Translations under genes and position numbers: made by a program
Shown here: one piece after another, positions 6,673-15,500 of the stretch
Numbering within the stretch: the stretch's first letter is position 1
Layout: the number at the start of each line of letters is the position of its first letter
DNA from: Candidatus Poseidoniaceae archaeon
GTDB taxonomy: Archaea > Thermoplasmatota > Poseidoniia > Poseidoniales > Poseidoniaceae
Direction: 5' to 3'
DNA length: 19,209 nt
Assembly (NCBI GenBank): GCA_949373265.1
Contig: CASICT010000043.1
Span: forward strand, 1 to 19,209
The notes under the pieces: model-generated
The model's database searches: none
What the model saw: only the letters and a program-made list of their open reading frames with translations
What the model was told of the DNA's origin: nothing

Positions 6673-7089
6673 ATGCAATCCATTTTGTTTATGCCTACAA
6701 AAAATGCGCCAGTAGCCGAAGAAAATGACCAGCGGACAAAATCCATACTTTCCGCCATGAATCTTCAAGACCCAAAACCAACTTCTAGAAGTTCGAGACA
6801 ACGTGTAGTCGATTTGGTTCCAAACCAAGAAATTGAACGTCTAGAATTAGTGGTGTTACGGAGATATCCTAGGCGTCTGGTTAACTCGCCGAATTATACC
6901 GGCTCTCTAGCCGCTGCTTGTGGTAGAGACGAAACTGGATTGGTGGGAATTGTACTATGGGGCGACCAGGTTAGACAGGTGAAAGCGGGCGACATAATAC
7001 GAATTGAGAATGGTTGGTGCCGAACAAGAGATGGTGAAATAATAGTCTCAACAGGGAGAAATGGTACACTAGAGATAATCGATAGGTGA
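6673..7089 (+). CDS. OB-fold nucleic-acid-binding protein (RPA/SSB-like)
   Basis: The first ~50 of 138 residues are polar and probably disordered. The remainder is a single OB-fold: RLELVVLRRYPRRL, ACGRDETGLVGIVLWGDQVRQVKAGDIIRIENGWCRTRDGE (quoted here in parts: GLVGIVLWGD, VKAGDIIRIENGW), then IIVSTGRNGTLEII. The order GxxxxVLWxD..xxKxGDxIxIxNG......G.xxxSxGRxGxLxxI is the hallmark of archaeal single-domain RPA/SOSS-B-like single-strand-binding proteins. It probably binds single-stranded DNA or RNA in the cytoplasm. An alternative ATG at 6691 (MPTKNAP) would trim six residues; no Shine-Dalgarno decides between them. Its place between rlmE and the zinc-ribbon/aEF-1beta pair hints at RNA work, but that is inference. 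Confidence 0.75.
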   Translation: MQSILFMPTKNAPVAEENDQRTKSILSAMNLQDPKPTSRSSRQRVVDLVPNQEIERLELVVLRRYPRRLVNSPNYTGSLAAACGRDETGLVGIVLWGDQVRQVKAGDIIRIENGWCRTRDGEIIVSTGRNGTLEIIDR

Positions 7090-7095
7090 AGTTGA

Positions 7096-7143
7096 ATGCC
7101 GCGCAAGGATAAAGAGGGAGAGGTCGTGGCCGTGATGCACTGA
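7096..7143 (+). CDS. possible 15-residue ORF with its own ribosome binding site
   Basis: A 16-codon ORF (MPRKDKEGEVVAVMH, stop at 7141-7143) starts 6 bases after GGTGA and ends with a TGA that is part of the GAGGTG ribosome binding site of the next gene. This layout would couple its translation to the zinc-ribbon gene. The first residues also resemble the N-terminus of archaeal initiation factor 1A, so it might instead be a remnant. It is too short to be sure of. Confidence 0.25.
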   Translation: MPRKDKEGEVVAVMH

Positions 7144-7154
7144 GGTGTAATATC

Positions 7155-7319
7155 ATGAGTGACCGCGCAACCGTCTGTACTTCTTCCGGAGTCCCATTAG
7201 TGGACAAAGGATCAACCACTTTTCCCTGTCCTTCTTGTGGCGAATCTATTGGTCGTAGCCCTCGATGTAGAAACCAAGGTGTACCTTACATCTGCAGTTG
7301 CGGATTCCAAGGGCCTTGA
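7155..7319 (+). CDS. small archaeal zinc-ribbon protein (HVO_2753-like)
   Basis: This is a 54-residue gene. GAGGTG lies 8 bases before its ATG. The protein carries CPSCGESIGRSPRCRNQG and YICSCGFQGP, plus an early cysteine at residue 8. The pattern CPxCG...I.R...CR......Y.C..CGF.GP is the zinc-finger signature of the widespread archaeal small proteins of the HVO_2753/COG2888 type, which are annotated as RNA-binding. In many archaea this gene lies directly before the elongation factor 1-beta gene, exactly as here (18-base gap to the aEF-1beta start). It probably binds zinc through two CxxC-type knuckles and acts in the cytoplasm near translation or RNA metabolism. Identification is strong from motif and neighbour together. 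Confidence 0.88.
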   Translation: MSDRATVCTSSGVPLVDKGSTTFPCPSCGESIGRSPRCRNQGVPYICSCGFQGP

Positions 7320-7337
7320 ACTCACTAGGTGATTCTT

Positions 7338-7613
7338 ATGGGACTTGTCGTAACAACTTACAAAGTCATGCCTGCTTCAGACGTCAGTGACGTCTCTCCA
7401 GATGACATTGCAGCACAAATTACCGCTCTAAAGGACGACGTCTATGATGTCCAACTTTGTGAAACAAAGCCTTTGGCTTTTGGCCTGAAATTCATTCAAG
7501 TTCATGTTGTCATGACTGATGGTGTTTCAGGACTTTCAGACATATTCGAAGATAAGATGCGTTCGATTCACGGAACTGGTGAAATCGAAGTCTTATCAAT
7601 GGGTCTTATCTGA
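7338..7613 (+). CDS. ef1b: archaeal elongation factor 1-beta (aEF-1beta)
   Basis: aEF-1beta is the guanine nucleotide exchange factor that recharges EF-1alpha (EF-Tu equivalent) with GTP. The 91-residue protein is the normal archaeal length and shows the typical ferredoxin-like order: MGLVVTTYKVMPASDV at the start, DDIAAQITALKDDVYDVQ, the conserved KPLAFGLKFIQVHVVMTDG core, DIFEDKMRSIHGTGEIEVLSM and a short end. I place the start at the ATG at 7338 because AGGTGA lies 5-6 bases upstream and the family begins MG.V; the in-frame GTG nine bases earlier is part of that ribosome binding site. It forms a pair with the zinc-ribbon gene just upstream and is convergent with truD. Confidence 0.93.
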   Translation: MGLVVTTYKVMPASDVSDVSPDDIAAQITALKDDVYDVQLCETKPLAFGLKFIQVHVVMTDGVSGLSDIFEDKMRSIHGTGEIEVLSMGLI

Positions 7614-7653
7614 CCTTGTTTGTTTCAAAAAATGCTAACAAGTAGCAATTGAT

Positions 7654-9051
7654 TCACAATTGATGCAACGGCGTTCGCATAAATTCACGAAGTAATGTTG
7701 TAGCATAACTTCCTGATGGCAAAATGAATCTAAATCTGATGCATGCTCCTTCTGGATGCCACAAATCGCCATCCTTCACGCCAGCATTCCACTTTTCACC
7801 CATTGTCTCGCCTCCGGCAATAGCAACTGGTTCGTACAAGAATTCGCTAAATGTAGTAACAAGAGGTCTTCGAGTACCTTTGGTGGTCAGCCTTCCGATT
7901 TTCTCTACCTTCCATGTTGTATCGGAAAGTCCCATTTCATCTAGCACAGATTGTTCTATTTCACCAGATCTACCTTCAGGTCTAGTAACTTTCGAACCAG
8001 GTAATTGTCCTGTGACAACAAGTCGGCCAAGAATACAGTTTCTTGAAATACGGTTCAAAGTGCGTTCTTCAACCGAAACCATAGATGATGTTTCTAATTG
8101 GCCATTTTCATCAATTCTTCCAACTAAATCTCCCGCAACCGGGCTTGAGAGTGAAATCCCAGCGTCTACTCTGGCTTTTATTGTTCGATTAAATGCAACC
8201 GATTGTAAAGAATGTACAGTCATTAATTGTAGGTTATTTGGAAGTTTACGGAATGCTCCGACCCAATCTTCAGGGTTTGCAATCAAGTATCTCAGCATGT
8301 CTCTTTCAAATCCGAGCCAGTTTGGAATAATCTCTAATGCTTCTTCAGTGATGCCATTATCACGAATGTGCTTTCTGAAGTTAGCAACATCCTCTTTTTC
8401 ATCCCCTTCCATACTAAGGTAGGCCATAACTGCACCTTCCCAATCATTGGTGATTACATGTCGTCCAACAACTGGTGTAACAGGTCTTCCTGCTCCAAAT
8501 CTTTGTGGACCAATCCAATTTGGAAATAATCCTGAACCAAGGTTTTCCTTCATTGAAGATTCGATTTTTGATACTCTCTCCATCGCCTCTTCTTCAGTCA
8601 TTGGACTGCCATCCTCGTGACAACATCCTCTGGCAATAATTGTGAATCTGTTTCCTCTATGGTTCCCAAAACCAAGCTTTTGATGCGTTCGACCTATGAT
8701 GTCGATTTCCACATCGGGAAGTTCAACTTGTGCTACTCTTTTTTGTGGAGCATCGATAATGAAAACTTGTCTTGTAATAGCCCGCTTATCTTTGGTACCT
8801 GCAAAGAAGATTCGATTTCGAGAAATTCCACATGCCTTAGCCAACTTACCAATGAAACGGTTAGTTTCCCAGTTTGTCAAAGTAATATTGGCTGCGGTGA
8901 ATCGACCTTTTGGGTCCAAACTAATTTTGGTAGAGATCTCTTCTACACGAAAATCTGAGATTCGAGCCTTTAATACTCCACCAATACCTTCTGAACCAAC
9001 AGCAAATCCGGTTAAGCCAATTGAATTGGCGAGGTTATCCTCGGCAGGCAT
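7654..9051 (-). CDS. truD: tRNA pseudouridine synthase D (TruD)
   Basis: TruD/Pus7 converts uridine 13 of tRNA (and some other RNA sites) to pseudouridine. The 465-residue protein has the longer archaeal/eukaryal form. Signatures are SDFRVEEIS near residue 32-40, NRIFFAGTKDKRAITRQVF with the catalytic Asp88 in TKDKRA, LGFGNHRGNRFTIIARG, the GLFPNWIGPQRFGAGRPVT segment, AFNRTIKARV and, near the end, RFRFILPSGSYATTLLREFM. The insertion TRUD domain lies in the middle. It follows rpoL with an 11-base gap and is likely cotranscribed with it. Its 3' end faces the aEF-1beta gene with about 40 bases between. No odd features were seen and the frame is intact. Confidence 0.94.
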   Translation of the reverse strand: MPAEDNLANSIGLTGFAVGSEGIGGVLKARISDFRVEEISTKISLDPKGRFTAANITLTNWETNRFIGKLAKACGISRNRIFFAGTKDKRAITRQVFIIDAPQKRVAQVELPDVEIDIIGRTHQKLGFGNHRGNRFTIIARGCCHEDGSPMTEEEAMERVSKIESSMKENLGSGLFPNWIGPQRFGAGRPVTPVVGRHVITNDWEGAVMAYLSMEGDEKEDVANFRKHIRDNGITEEALEIIPNWLGFERDMLRYLIANPEDWVGAFRKLPNNLQLMTVHSLQSVAFNRTIKARVDAGISLSSPVAGDLVGRIDENGQLETSSMVSVEERTLNRISRNCILGRLVVTGQLPGSKVTRPEGRSGEIEQSVLDEMGLSDTTWKVEKIGRLTTKGTRRPLVTTFSEFLYEPVAIAGGETMGEKWNAGVKDGDLWHPEGACIRFRFILPSGSYATTLLREFMRTPLHQL

Positions 9052-9062
9052 TTGTTACACTC

Positions 9063-9320
9063 TCAAATTTTTAGAGTAGAGTAGTCGCCTTGAATATCGC
9101 CGAGTAACTTCTTTAGAAGGTCTGCAGGGTCAACACTCTTCTTTGTACGAATAAAGAATTCAGGTTCATCAAGGTCAGGGTGACCTGGGAAATAGTTAGC
9201 ATAGTCGACTCCTTTGTCGCTGTTAAGTCTCTCTCGGAGAATCTGCAGAGAGGTGTGAGATTCTCCAATAAAGCGTACTCGGAGTTCATTGGCGTCGCGG
9301 GCGAGGACCTTTACTGGCAT
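9063..9320 (-). CDS. rpoL: DNA-directed RNA polymerase subunit L (Rpo11)
   Basis: Rpo11/RpoL pairs with Rpo3 in the assembly platform of archaeal RNA polymerase, as Rpb11 does in eukaryotes and the alpha N-terminal domain in bacteria. The 85-residue length is normal. Signatures are VLARDANELRVRFIGESHTS (strand then helix start), LQILRERLNSDKGVDYANYF, GHPDLDEPEFFIRTKKSVDP and a C-terminal amphipathic helix PADLLKKLLGDIQGDYSTL. The HPxxxEPEFxIRTK phrase is the classical subunit L signature. It is the first gene of an rpoL-truD pair and is divergent from the RND exporter, with about 145 bases between them that hold no other feature I can identify. Confidence 0.94.
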   Translation of the reverse strand: MPVKVLARDANELRVRFIGESHTSLQILRERLNSDKGVDYANYFPGHPDLDEPEFFIRTKKSVDPADLLKKLLGDIQGDYSTLKI

Positions 9321-9466
9321 AGTGAACGATGCGACCGTCCAGCCCCGCGTTCATGAACCTTTGGCCTTAGATTGTCTAAATCGCCAGAGGCGTTAGGTGG
9401 GAAAAACGAGTAATTAGTGACTTTGGGACCCGTCTGCTTTAGTACTGAATCGGGCCCCCGAAGCAT

Positions 9467-9721
9467 GTGAGTGGTAACCAAATCGAAGATGGGTTGCGGG
9501 GTCACTCGGCTACATTCCGTAAATATTCGTGGCCTATAATAATCGTGTCAGTCCTTCTGACTGCAGGTTTGGTTGTAGATTTGGCACTTTTTGACACTCC
9601 ATCGTTCCACACAGATTTATCCGATTTCGCTCCAGAATCAGAAACATCTGAGGCCCAGGAACGAATTAGTTTGCACTTCACAAATGAAACACGCCCAATG
9701 TTCGTACACGTCACCAAGTGA
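9467..9721 (+). CDS. N-terminal piece of the second RND-superfamily exporter
   Basis: This 84-codon stretch is the true start of the exporter continued at 9937-12039. It begins at GTG 9467 with a short polar lead, has one membrane helix (about 22-42, PIIIVSVLLTAGLVVDLALF) and enters the first extracytoplasmic loop (DLSDFAPESETSEAQERI). It then breaks after MFVHVTK at the TGA 9719-9721. Sense continues in the next frame as SDDGGNVLDMESLKLMDGHL, consistent with one extra base near 9707-9717. No ATG start is available in frame near the beginning, so GTG is the likely initiator. On its own this fragment would be non-functional; the whole gene would code for about 856 residues once the net two extra bases are removed. 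Confidence 0.65.
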   Translation: MSGNQIEDGLRGHSATFRKYSWPIIIVSVLLTAGLVVDLALFDTPSFHTDLSDFAPESETSEAQERISLHFTNETRPMFVHVTK

Positions 9722-9936
9722 CGATGGTGGCAACGTCCTGGATATGGAGTCACTAAAATTGATGGATGGCCACCTTCGAAGTGTCCAAGACTTCAGCAGT
9801 GAAGCATCACAAGGCGTAGTTGAAAAGTTGGATTACAGCGCCATCAATTCTTCAATTAGCATTGGATGAAGAGGCTAATGGCACACAATTATCCGATGTA
9901 GACATCCTGGGGAGAAATGCTCAGATTTGGTCATAG
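9722..9936 (+). pseudogene. frame-scrambled segment of the RND exporter's first periplasmic loop
   Basis: Between the two open pieces, exporter sequence can be followed only by changing frame. One frame reads from about 9716 to 9850 (SDDGGNVLDMESLKLMDGHL to DYSAINSS). A second reads from 9856 to 9911 (LALDEEANGTQLSDVDILG). A third reads from 9912 to about 9980 (EKCSDLVIDVNESDCPGDV). The open frame of the 9937-12039 piece then takes over. This needs single-base gains near 9707-9717, 9848-9856 and 9975-9985 and a single-base loss at the GGGG run 9909-9912. The protein sense is otherwise well kept, which points to sequence errors or a very recent break. Confidence 0.6.
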
Positions 9937-12039
9937 ATGTCAATGAATCCGACTGCCCAGGAGATGTGTCCAAAGCAGCGAGACGTCGCACAATTCATTC
10001 TTGATGGGATGCTGAACGAGGATTTCGATGGTACAGAAATTTGTCTTTGGATTGAAACCGATGGTGCAGAAGGTTCTGCCACAGTTACGGCATCATCGAC
10101 TCTTTGGATTTTAGAAATAGACCCTAGCCTTTCTACAGAGGAGCGTAAAGTTAAGGAAGATCAAATTCGAGATTTATTTCATGAACTTAGTGAGGATTCT
10201 GACTTGAATTATGGAGTTGCATCTCTTGATTTAATCTCACATGACATCGATGAAGGAACATTCGATAATCTTGCAACACTGATTCTATTGGCAGTATTGG
10301 TTGTTGTAGTACTGCTAGCGATATCATTCCGCAGCGTAAAAGGCGTGGTATTTCCACTGGTTGGACTTTCATTTGCTCTCATCTGGACTTATGGTATTCT
10401 AAATTTTGCAGGAGCACGTTTTACCGCTTTAGAAGTCGCAGTAGCACCATTGGTACTGGGTCTTGGTATTGATTACTCAATTCATCTTCAAAGAAGATAC
10501 AATGCCTTTAGAGTTGAATTTGATGATGCTGCAGAATCTTGGCTCGCATCTTGTGCCAGCCTTTCGACACCACTTGGCCTAGCAGTTGTAACTACAGTAG
10601 CTGCATTCCTAGCAAATATCGTTTCTCCATTACCCCCGCTCGAGACATTTGGAATTGCATTGGCTGTAGGTGTAATCTCTGCATTCATAAATGCCACAAT
10701 TGTAGTCGGTGCATTGCATGTAGTTTTAGATTCATCTGGGCAAAATAAACCTGCAGAAACGATTCGAATGCCGAGATTGTCAAAGAAGTTAGTTGACCTA
10801 CAAAGGTCACAACAAGCAATGGTATTTATTGTGGCATTGATTATTTCTGGTGCATCTATAATTGGCGCAATTGGTCTAGAAACAGAATTCGACCTTACTG
10901 ACTTCTTGGATGATGACATGGAAATAATGGAAGTAAGAGACCAAATTGATACTAGTTACCAAAGTGCAGGCTTCAAATTAGTTTATGTTCTTATGGAACC
11001 GGCAAATTCTGCTAGTGAAATCGATTCTGATTTCACATTGCTGAATGAAATGCGGGGCCTTCATACCGATTTAGCCAATAATCACGATGTAGTTGGAGGT
11101 GGAGGTTCAGACTCTAGTCCGTCATATGAAGGACCATACAGAGTTCTGTATGATGCAGTAGACAACGATGTACTATTTGGTGAAAGATATGGTTTGGTAA
11201 TTACTAGTGATAACCTGCGCAGAGGTAATAGTGCAGATTTCGATTTAGGCGCTGCATTTGCTAACCTATCCGGTAATGATTCAATCGCAGACCCATTTAC
11301 TGGAGATTCATGGTCAGACCGTATCGCAAATACAGTTCATCTTGAGGGTGAACAGATTGTGCATATTCGTATAGAAGTTCGAGTCGATGCATCTACATCT
11401 AGTGAAACCAGCAGAATTGTGAAGTGGTTCGAACAAGAATTGGGCTCCGAAGATGATAGTGGAAAAATGCGAAGTGAATTATCGGGTTCAGCCAATATTT
11501 ATGTTACTGGGGATTTAGTTGCTCTGCAAAATGTGCTAGATGGATTGAACTCTTCTCAATTATCTTCAACAGCAATTTCTTTCGGTGTTTCATTCGTGGT
11601 ACTGATTCTCTTAACTAGGAGAGCAGTTCCAGTTATGGTTGTTCTAACACCTGTAGTTCTAGCAACCTTGTGGGTTGTTGGATCAATGGCAATCTTATCG
11701 CTCAAATGGAACGTTTTGACCGTGATGGTTACAGCACTTTCATTAGGAATTGGAATTGACTATTCAATCCACATGTGGCGTAGGTTTGAGTCTGAAAGAG
11801 AAAAGACATCAGATGTTTGGCAGGCACTTGAAGAGACTATTTCTACCACTGGTGTTGCTCTGGTATTATCGGCGGGAACTACAGCATTAGGATTCCTCGT
11901 GTTACTATTTTCACCAATGCCTGTAGTTCAACAATTTGGACTAGTTACAGCATTAACAGTAACCTTCTCGTTAATACTTTCAATAATAGTTCTTCCAGTA
12001 CTACTGATGCTAGCTGAAAATACTTCAGGAAGCGAGTGA
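9937..12039 (+). CDS. RND-superfamily exporter (COG1033/HAE3-like), main part
   Basis: This is the 700-codon intact body of a large membrane exporter. It contains the second half of the first extracytoplasmic loop, then helices 2-6 (about residues 108-265) with the proton-path motif GLGIDYSIHLQRRY at about 174-187. Another helix near 294-313 and the second large loop (about 315-540) come next, and then helices 8-12 (545-692) with the matching motif GIGIDYSIHMWRRF near 603-616. The internal duplication and the twin GxGIDYSIH motifs are typical of archaeal RND exporters of the COG1033 type, which use the proton or sodium gradient to move hydrophobic or lipid-like substrates. The annotated ATG at 9937 is internal; the natural start is at 9467. 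Its end overlaps the convergent DUF2240 gene by 15 bases. Confidence 0.88.
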   Translation: MSMNPTAQEMCPKQRDVAQFILDGMLNEDFDGTEICLWIETDGAEGSATVTASSTLWILEIDPSLSTEERKVKEDQIRDLFHELSEDSDLNYGVASLDLISHDIDEGTFDNLATLILLAVLVVVVLLAISFRSVKGVVFPLVGLSFALIWTYGILNFAGARFTALEVAVAPLVLGLGIDYSIHLQRRYNAFRVEFDDAAESWLASCASLSTPLGLAVVTTVAAFLANIVSPLPPLETFGIALAVGVISAFINATIVVGALHVVLDSSGQNKPAETIRMPRLSKKLVDLQRSQQAMVFIVALIISGASIIGAIGLETEFDLTDFLDDDMEIMEVRDQIDTSYQSAGFKLVYVLMEPANSASEIDSDFTLLNEMRGLHTDLANNHDVVGGGGSDSSPSYEGPYRVLYDAVDNDVLFGERYGLVITSDNLRRGNSADFDLGAAFANLSGNDSIADPFTGDSWSDRIANTVHLEGEQIVHIRIEVRVDASTSSETSRIVKWFEQELGSEDDSGKMRSELSGSANIYVTGDLVALQNVLDGLNSSQLSSTAISFGVSFVVLILLTRRAVPVMVVLTPVVLATLWVVGSMAILSLKWNVLTVMVTALSLGIGIDYSIHMWRRFESEREKTSDVWQALEETISTTGVALVLSAGTTALGFLVLLFSPMPVVQQFGLVTALTVTFSLILSIIVLPVLLMLAENTSGSE

Positions 12040-12576
12040 ATCGATTATAGCATTCATTTCGAGTCCCTGTTCTCTGCTGATTAGGCACAATGCTAGCCAC
12101 ATAGTGCAATACCTCAGCGCCTTGACCTTTCTTTCCGCTCTTCTCTGCACTTCACTGCTATCGAGACCTGCTTGCTTAGCAATAAACCGAATTAACCGTT
12201 TTTCAGTTCTCGCCCGTGGATCGGTTTCTACAATCTCTTCCTTTGGTTTGATGACAGTTTGAGGTGTCATTTTGATTGGAGGATTTTCCACAATATGTGT
12301 TTCATTCACCATAGGGTCTGTCAATCTAGATGGTCTTGGTTGCCAACCTAATGGTGCACGAATCTCTCTAAGATTGAAATTGGGAGATAGTATTCCATTA
12401 GTATCCTTTATCCAGCCAGCAAAAATTAGAGCCTTAATTGCATCATGTGCAGTCTCAGTATCCATCCAGCCCATGTCAAAAGACAGAATTCTCTCCAAAT
12501 CATCTGCTGTTTGGGAGTCATCCATACGAAAGCAAATCGCCAGAACTCGCTTAATATCCTCAGATTCAGAAGTCAT
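12025..12576 (-). CDS. DUF2240-family archaeal protein
   Basis: This 183-residue protein matches my recollection of the DUF2240 family, uncharacterised archaeal proteins. The N-terminal domain looks like a winged-helix: IKRVLAICFRMDDSQTADDL, ERILSFDMGWMDTETAHDAI, KALIFAGWIKDTNGILSPNF and APLGWQP. A Pro-rich linker comes next, then a C-terminal helical domain, RTEKRLIRFIAKQAGLDSSE, with REQGLEMNAIIDSL at the end. I prefer the ATG at 12576, which has GGAG with an 8-base spacer; a GTG at 12585 would overlap the stop of the large surface-protein gene. The two genes are thus almost touching and likely share a transcript. Winged-helix DNA or protein binding is possible, but no role is known to me. 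Confidence 0.75.
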   Translation of the reverse strand: MTSESEDIKRVLAICFRMDDSQTADDLERILSFDMGWMDTETAHDAIKALIFAGWIKDTNGILSPNFNLREIRAPLGWQPRPSRLTDPMVNETHIVENPPIKMTPQTVIKPKEEIVETDPRARTEKRLIRFIAKQAGLDSSEVQRRAERKVKALRYCTMWLALCLISREQGLEMNAIIDSLAS

Positions 12577-12581
12577 GATAC

Positions 12582-15500
12582 TCACTCCAGTTTACTGAAA
12601 GACCCATCATCTTCGAGTTTCCATTTCCCAATGCTGTCACCAGAATAGAATGTTCCCTCTCCTCTGTATTCATATTCTCCACCACTTGGTAAGGACTCGA
12701 ACGATGGTACCTTTTCAGGTTGTGGATTGGTTTTGCCAGGCAAACTACTGAGCGATAGTTTAGACATCGCTTCACTGATGTCTGGAACATTATTGTCAAA
12801 CGGTACACTGGCAACTTTAGGTGGTGGACCTGTTTTCTTTTTTGTTGAAGTTGGATTTTGGTTCTTGGATGATTCCGGGGGTCCCGACCTAGGTAGATCC
12901 TCTAATGACGGTAATTTCTTGGGTTGCAATAAATCATCTCCAGACTTTCTTTTTAGAATTAGTCCAATTGCCAATACAGCGATTATACCAGCCCCAATGC
13001 CAGCATACAAGATAATATTGAATGCTTCAGGAGCAGAATAATCTTTTGAGAATGAGTTGTCCTCTTCGTTCAATTCCCAAATTTGTTTATCCTCATCAAC
13101 AATTACTTCTAGTGTCCAATCTCCTTCTGGAACAGTTATTGAGACTAACTTGGTAATACCTTGTCCACCAGTAATTTGGGATTGCAAGTATTGGCCAACC
13201 AGTGTTTTCTTATCATCAGAAATAGTGTATACTGAAATGTTGAACGCATCGAGGGGACCTTCTCCACTATTCATTACTGAAATCTCGACTCTAATCGAAT
13301 TTCCAGGTTCAGCATCACCTGATAATTTGACATCGACTAATTCTATATTTGGGCCATCTGCGGACAAGGGAATTGTTAACCATGGCTCATTCATAGAGTT
13401 GCCAGAGTAACTTATCAAATCCCAACCCGCATCATCTTTACCTGCGGGCCAACAATCTATTTGAGCTTCAGGAGACAGCATTGAAGGGTCTCCTTGCTGT
13501 GAAAAATCAAACGAATAAGAGAACAACGTCTTACCTTGGAATAAATTAGATGGAGTCATTGAAATTGTAATTGGATCCCAATCATAATCAGTTGAAGTAA
13601 CCTGGCAAGTCATATCTAAAGGCCCATTCCAAGATACCTCTTCTACAATATTTACTCCGATTCCTATACTATCGAGATGATATCTTGAATGTGTCTCTGT
13701 ATTCGATTGTAAAATAATCGGGGCGCCAGCATCAACAATGAATACTGGAGCATCATAACTCCCAATAGTTCTAGTTTCCAACGGGTCCATGAAGGCTACA
13801 CTCATGTCCAGAATACCACCGGTGCTAGGCATTGGAATCGTGGTATTTATTATTCCATCAACTACAGAGATTGTACCTGCTCCATACCAATTTTGGCCTT
13901 GTAATTGACCCCACCAACTAACAGACAAATACCCTTGGTAAGGTAGGCCAGAAAGAGAGTGTTCTACAATTCCCGTCAACCGCATATCTTCACCGATTAC
14001 CATTATGCTTTCATTACTAATCTGTCCCGTTACGCTACCAGTGACGTCTTCAACAAGGTTAATTTGGAAATCAAAGCCTTCTGAGAAAATCCATAAATTC
14101 TGGAATGTAGTTTTACTGACGCCATCTAAATCTTCGATGAATATTTCCACTACTCCTTCTGTAAGGGACGACCTTTCAACTTCCCAACCTGCAAACAGTG
14201 TGACTGATACAGTCATAACTTCACCGTCAAATGTGTGGCTACACAAAGTTCGGTCAGAATCTATTCTCGCATCTAGAGACGAACATGTAGAGTCTGGCAA
14301 CTGGTATGAAACTCCAAATTTAGAATCGTCCCCTAACTCGATACGTAACATAATTACATCAGATATTGCATTTGGATCACTGATTGTAATATCCCAAGTA
14401 ATATCCCTAGATACTTCCCAATACTGAGTTTGATTTTCGCTTGATATAGATTCAATTACTGCATTTTGGGCATCACGTGTTTGCCACCAAATTGTATTGT
14501 TTTGTGCTGAAGTACCAACAATGTCGACTCCGTTAATCCGTAGATATACCGATTGATGGTCAGAATTCATATTATCCGATTGAGTTGCATTAAACCACCA
14601 TAAACTTCCATTATTTTCCATTGTGTGGTTTATTATTCTGTATTCACTGTCTTGAGGTATGTTGTCTACAATACTACCATCTGTGCCATCATCTAATCCC
14701 TCAATCCAAATTTCGAGTTCCATTTCTTCAGAAATAAATCCTGACGTATCACCTATCAAGATTGAGATTTTCCTATTTTCAACACTATCGACATAACTTC
14801 CGTAAGCAGGTGTACTCGAGATGATTATCGGGTTTTCATTGTCTAAGAGAAGTGATGATGAGTTTGAATCACTCACAATCTGAAATGACTGATCACTTCT
14901 AGATTCCAAAACAATCTCTACATGGCCAGATATGTCACTAGGTAATGTCCACGATATAATGTCAGGTTGACCGATAGTGAGGTCTGTCCATGGAGTAGTC
15001 TGATTTATCCAAGTGGTATAATTATTGATAGTCGGGTCAAGAACTTGAATATGGAATGTCAGCCTAGATTGTAAGTCTCCACTAGAAAGTGTCATTCCAG
15101 AGGAAGGGAATAGATGCTTGATTCCAATATTGAGAGGGATAGCTCCTGTAATCGCATCACCACTTTCGAGCCCTCCTAAATCGGTAATGCTGATTTCAAG
15201 CATGTTGTCAATTTCAATGGCTAATAACGACCTGAATTCTGTATTCTCTTTTCCGATTGAACCAACTTTAATGCAAAGATGGGATAATCCAGTTAAGTCT
15301 CCCAGATCAAAGGCCCAGTCAATCAATGTCTCACCTAGATTTGAGTTATTGATATTTCCAGTACTCTGAATGAATAAGCCTTGCGTATCTGATTCTGTGA
15401 ATGAACTTCCATCATGAGACAATTTCGACCAAGGTCCATCTATTGAACCAGCAGAGTCACAGGAAGCGAATGAAAGGTACATTTCTCCATCTGTACTGAT

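Noticed and set aside
7382..7398. Near-perfect palindrome AGACGT-CAGTG-ACGTCT
   Set aside because: It lies inside the aEF-1beta coding region and comes from the repeated residues S-D-V-S-D-V; no reason to see an operator.
7646..7662. Repeated palindrome CAATTG ATTCA CAATTG at the convergent ends of ef1b and truD
   Set aside because: Short, AT-rich and partly inside the truD stop region; stem too weak to call a terminator.
7724..8422. 232-codon plus-strand ORF
   Set aside because: It lies fully antisense to truD, which has strong family motifs. The predicted protein shows no domain pattern and is a mirror of truD codon bias.
9321..9466. Possible RNA gene or tRNA in the gap between rpoL and the RND exporter
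   Set aside because: I looked for tRNA arms, a T-loop and long GC stems and found none; it is best read as a divergent promoter region.
9700..9990. Programmed ribosomal frameshifting in the RND exporter
   Set aside because: Four shifts in one gene within 280 bases, in both directions and without slippery sequences or a repeated motif, do not fit any known programmed shift.
10488..10919. 143-codon minus-strand ORF
   Set aside because: It is antisense to the RND exporter's helices and proton motif; no signal for an independent gene.
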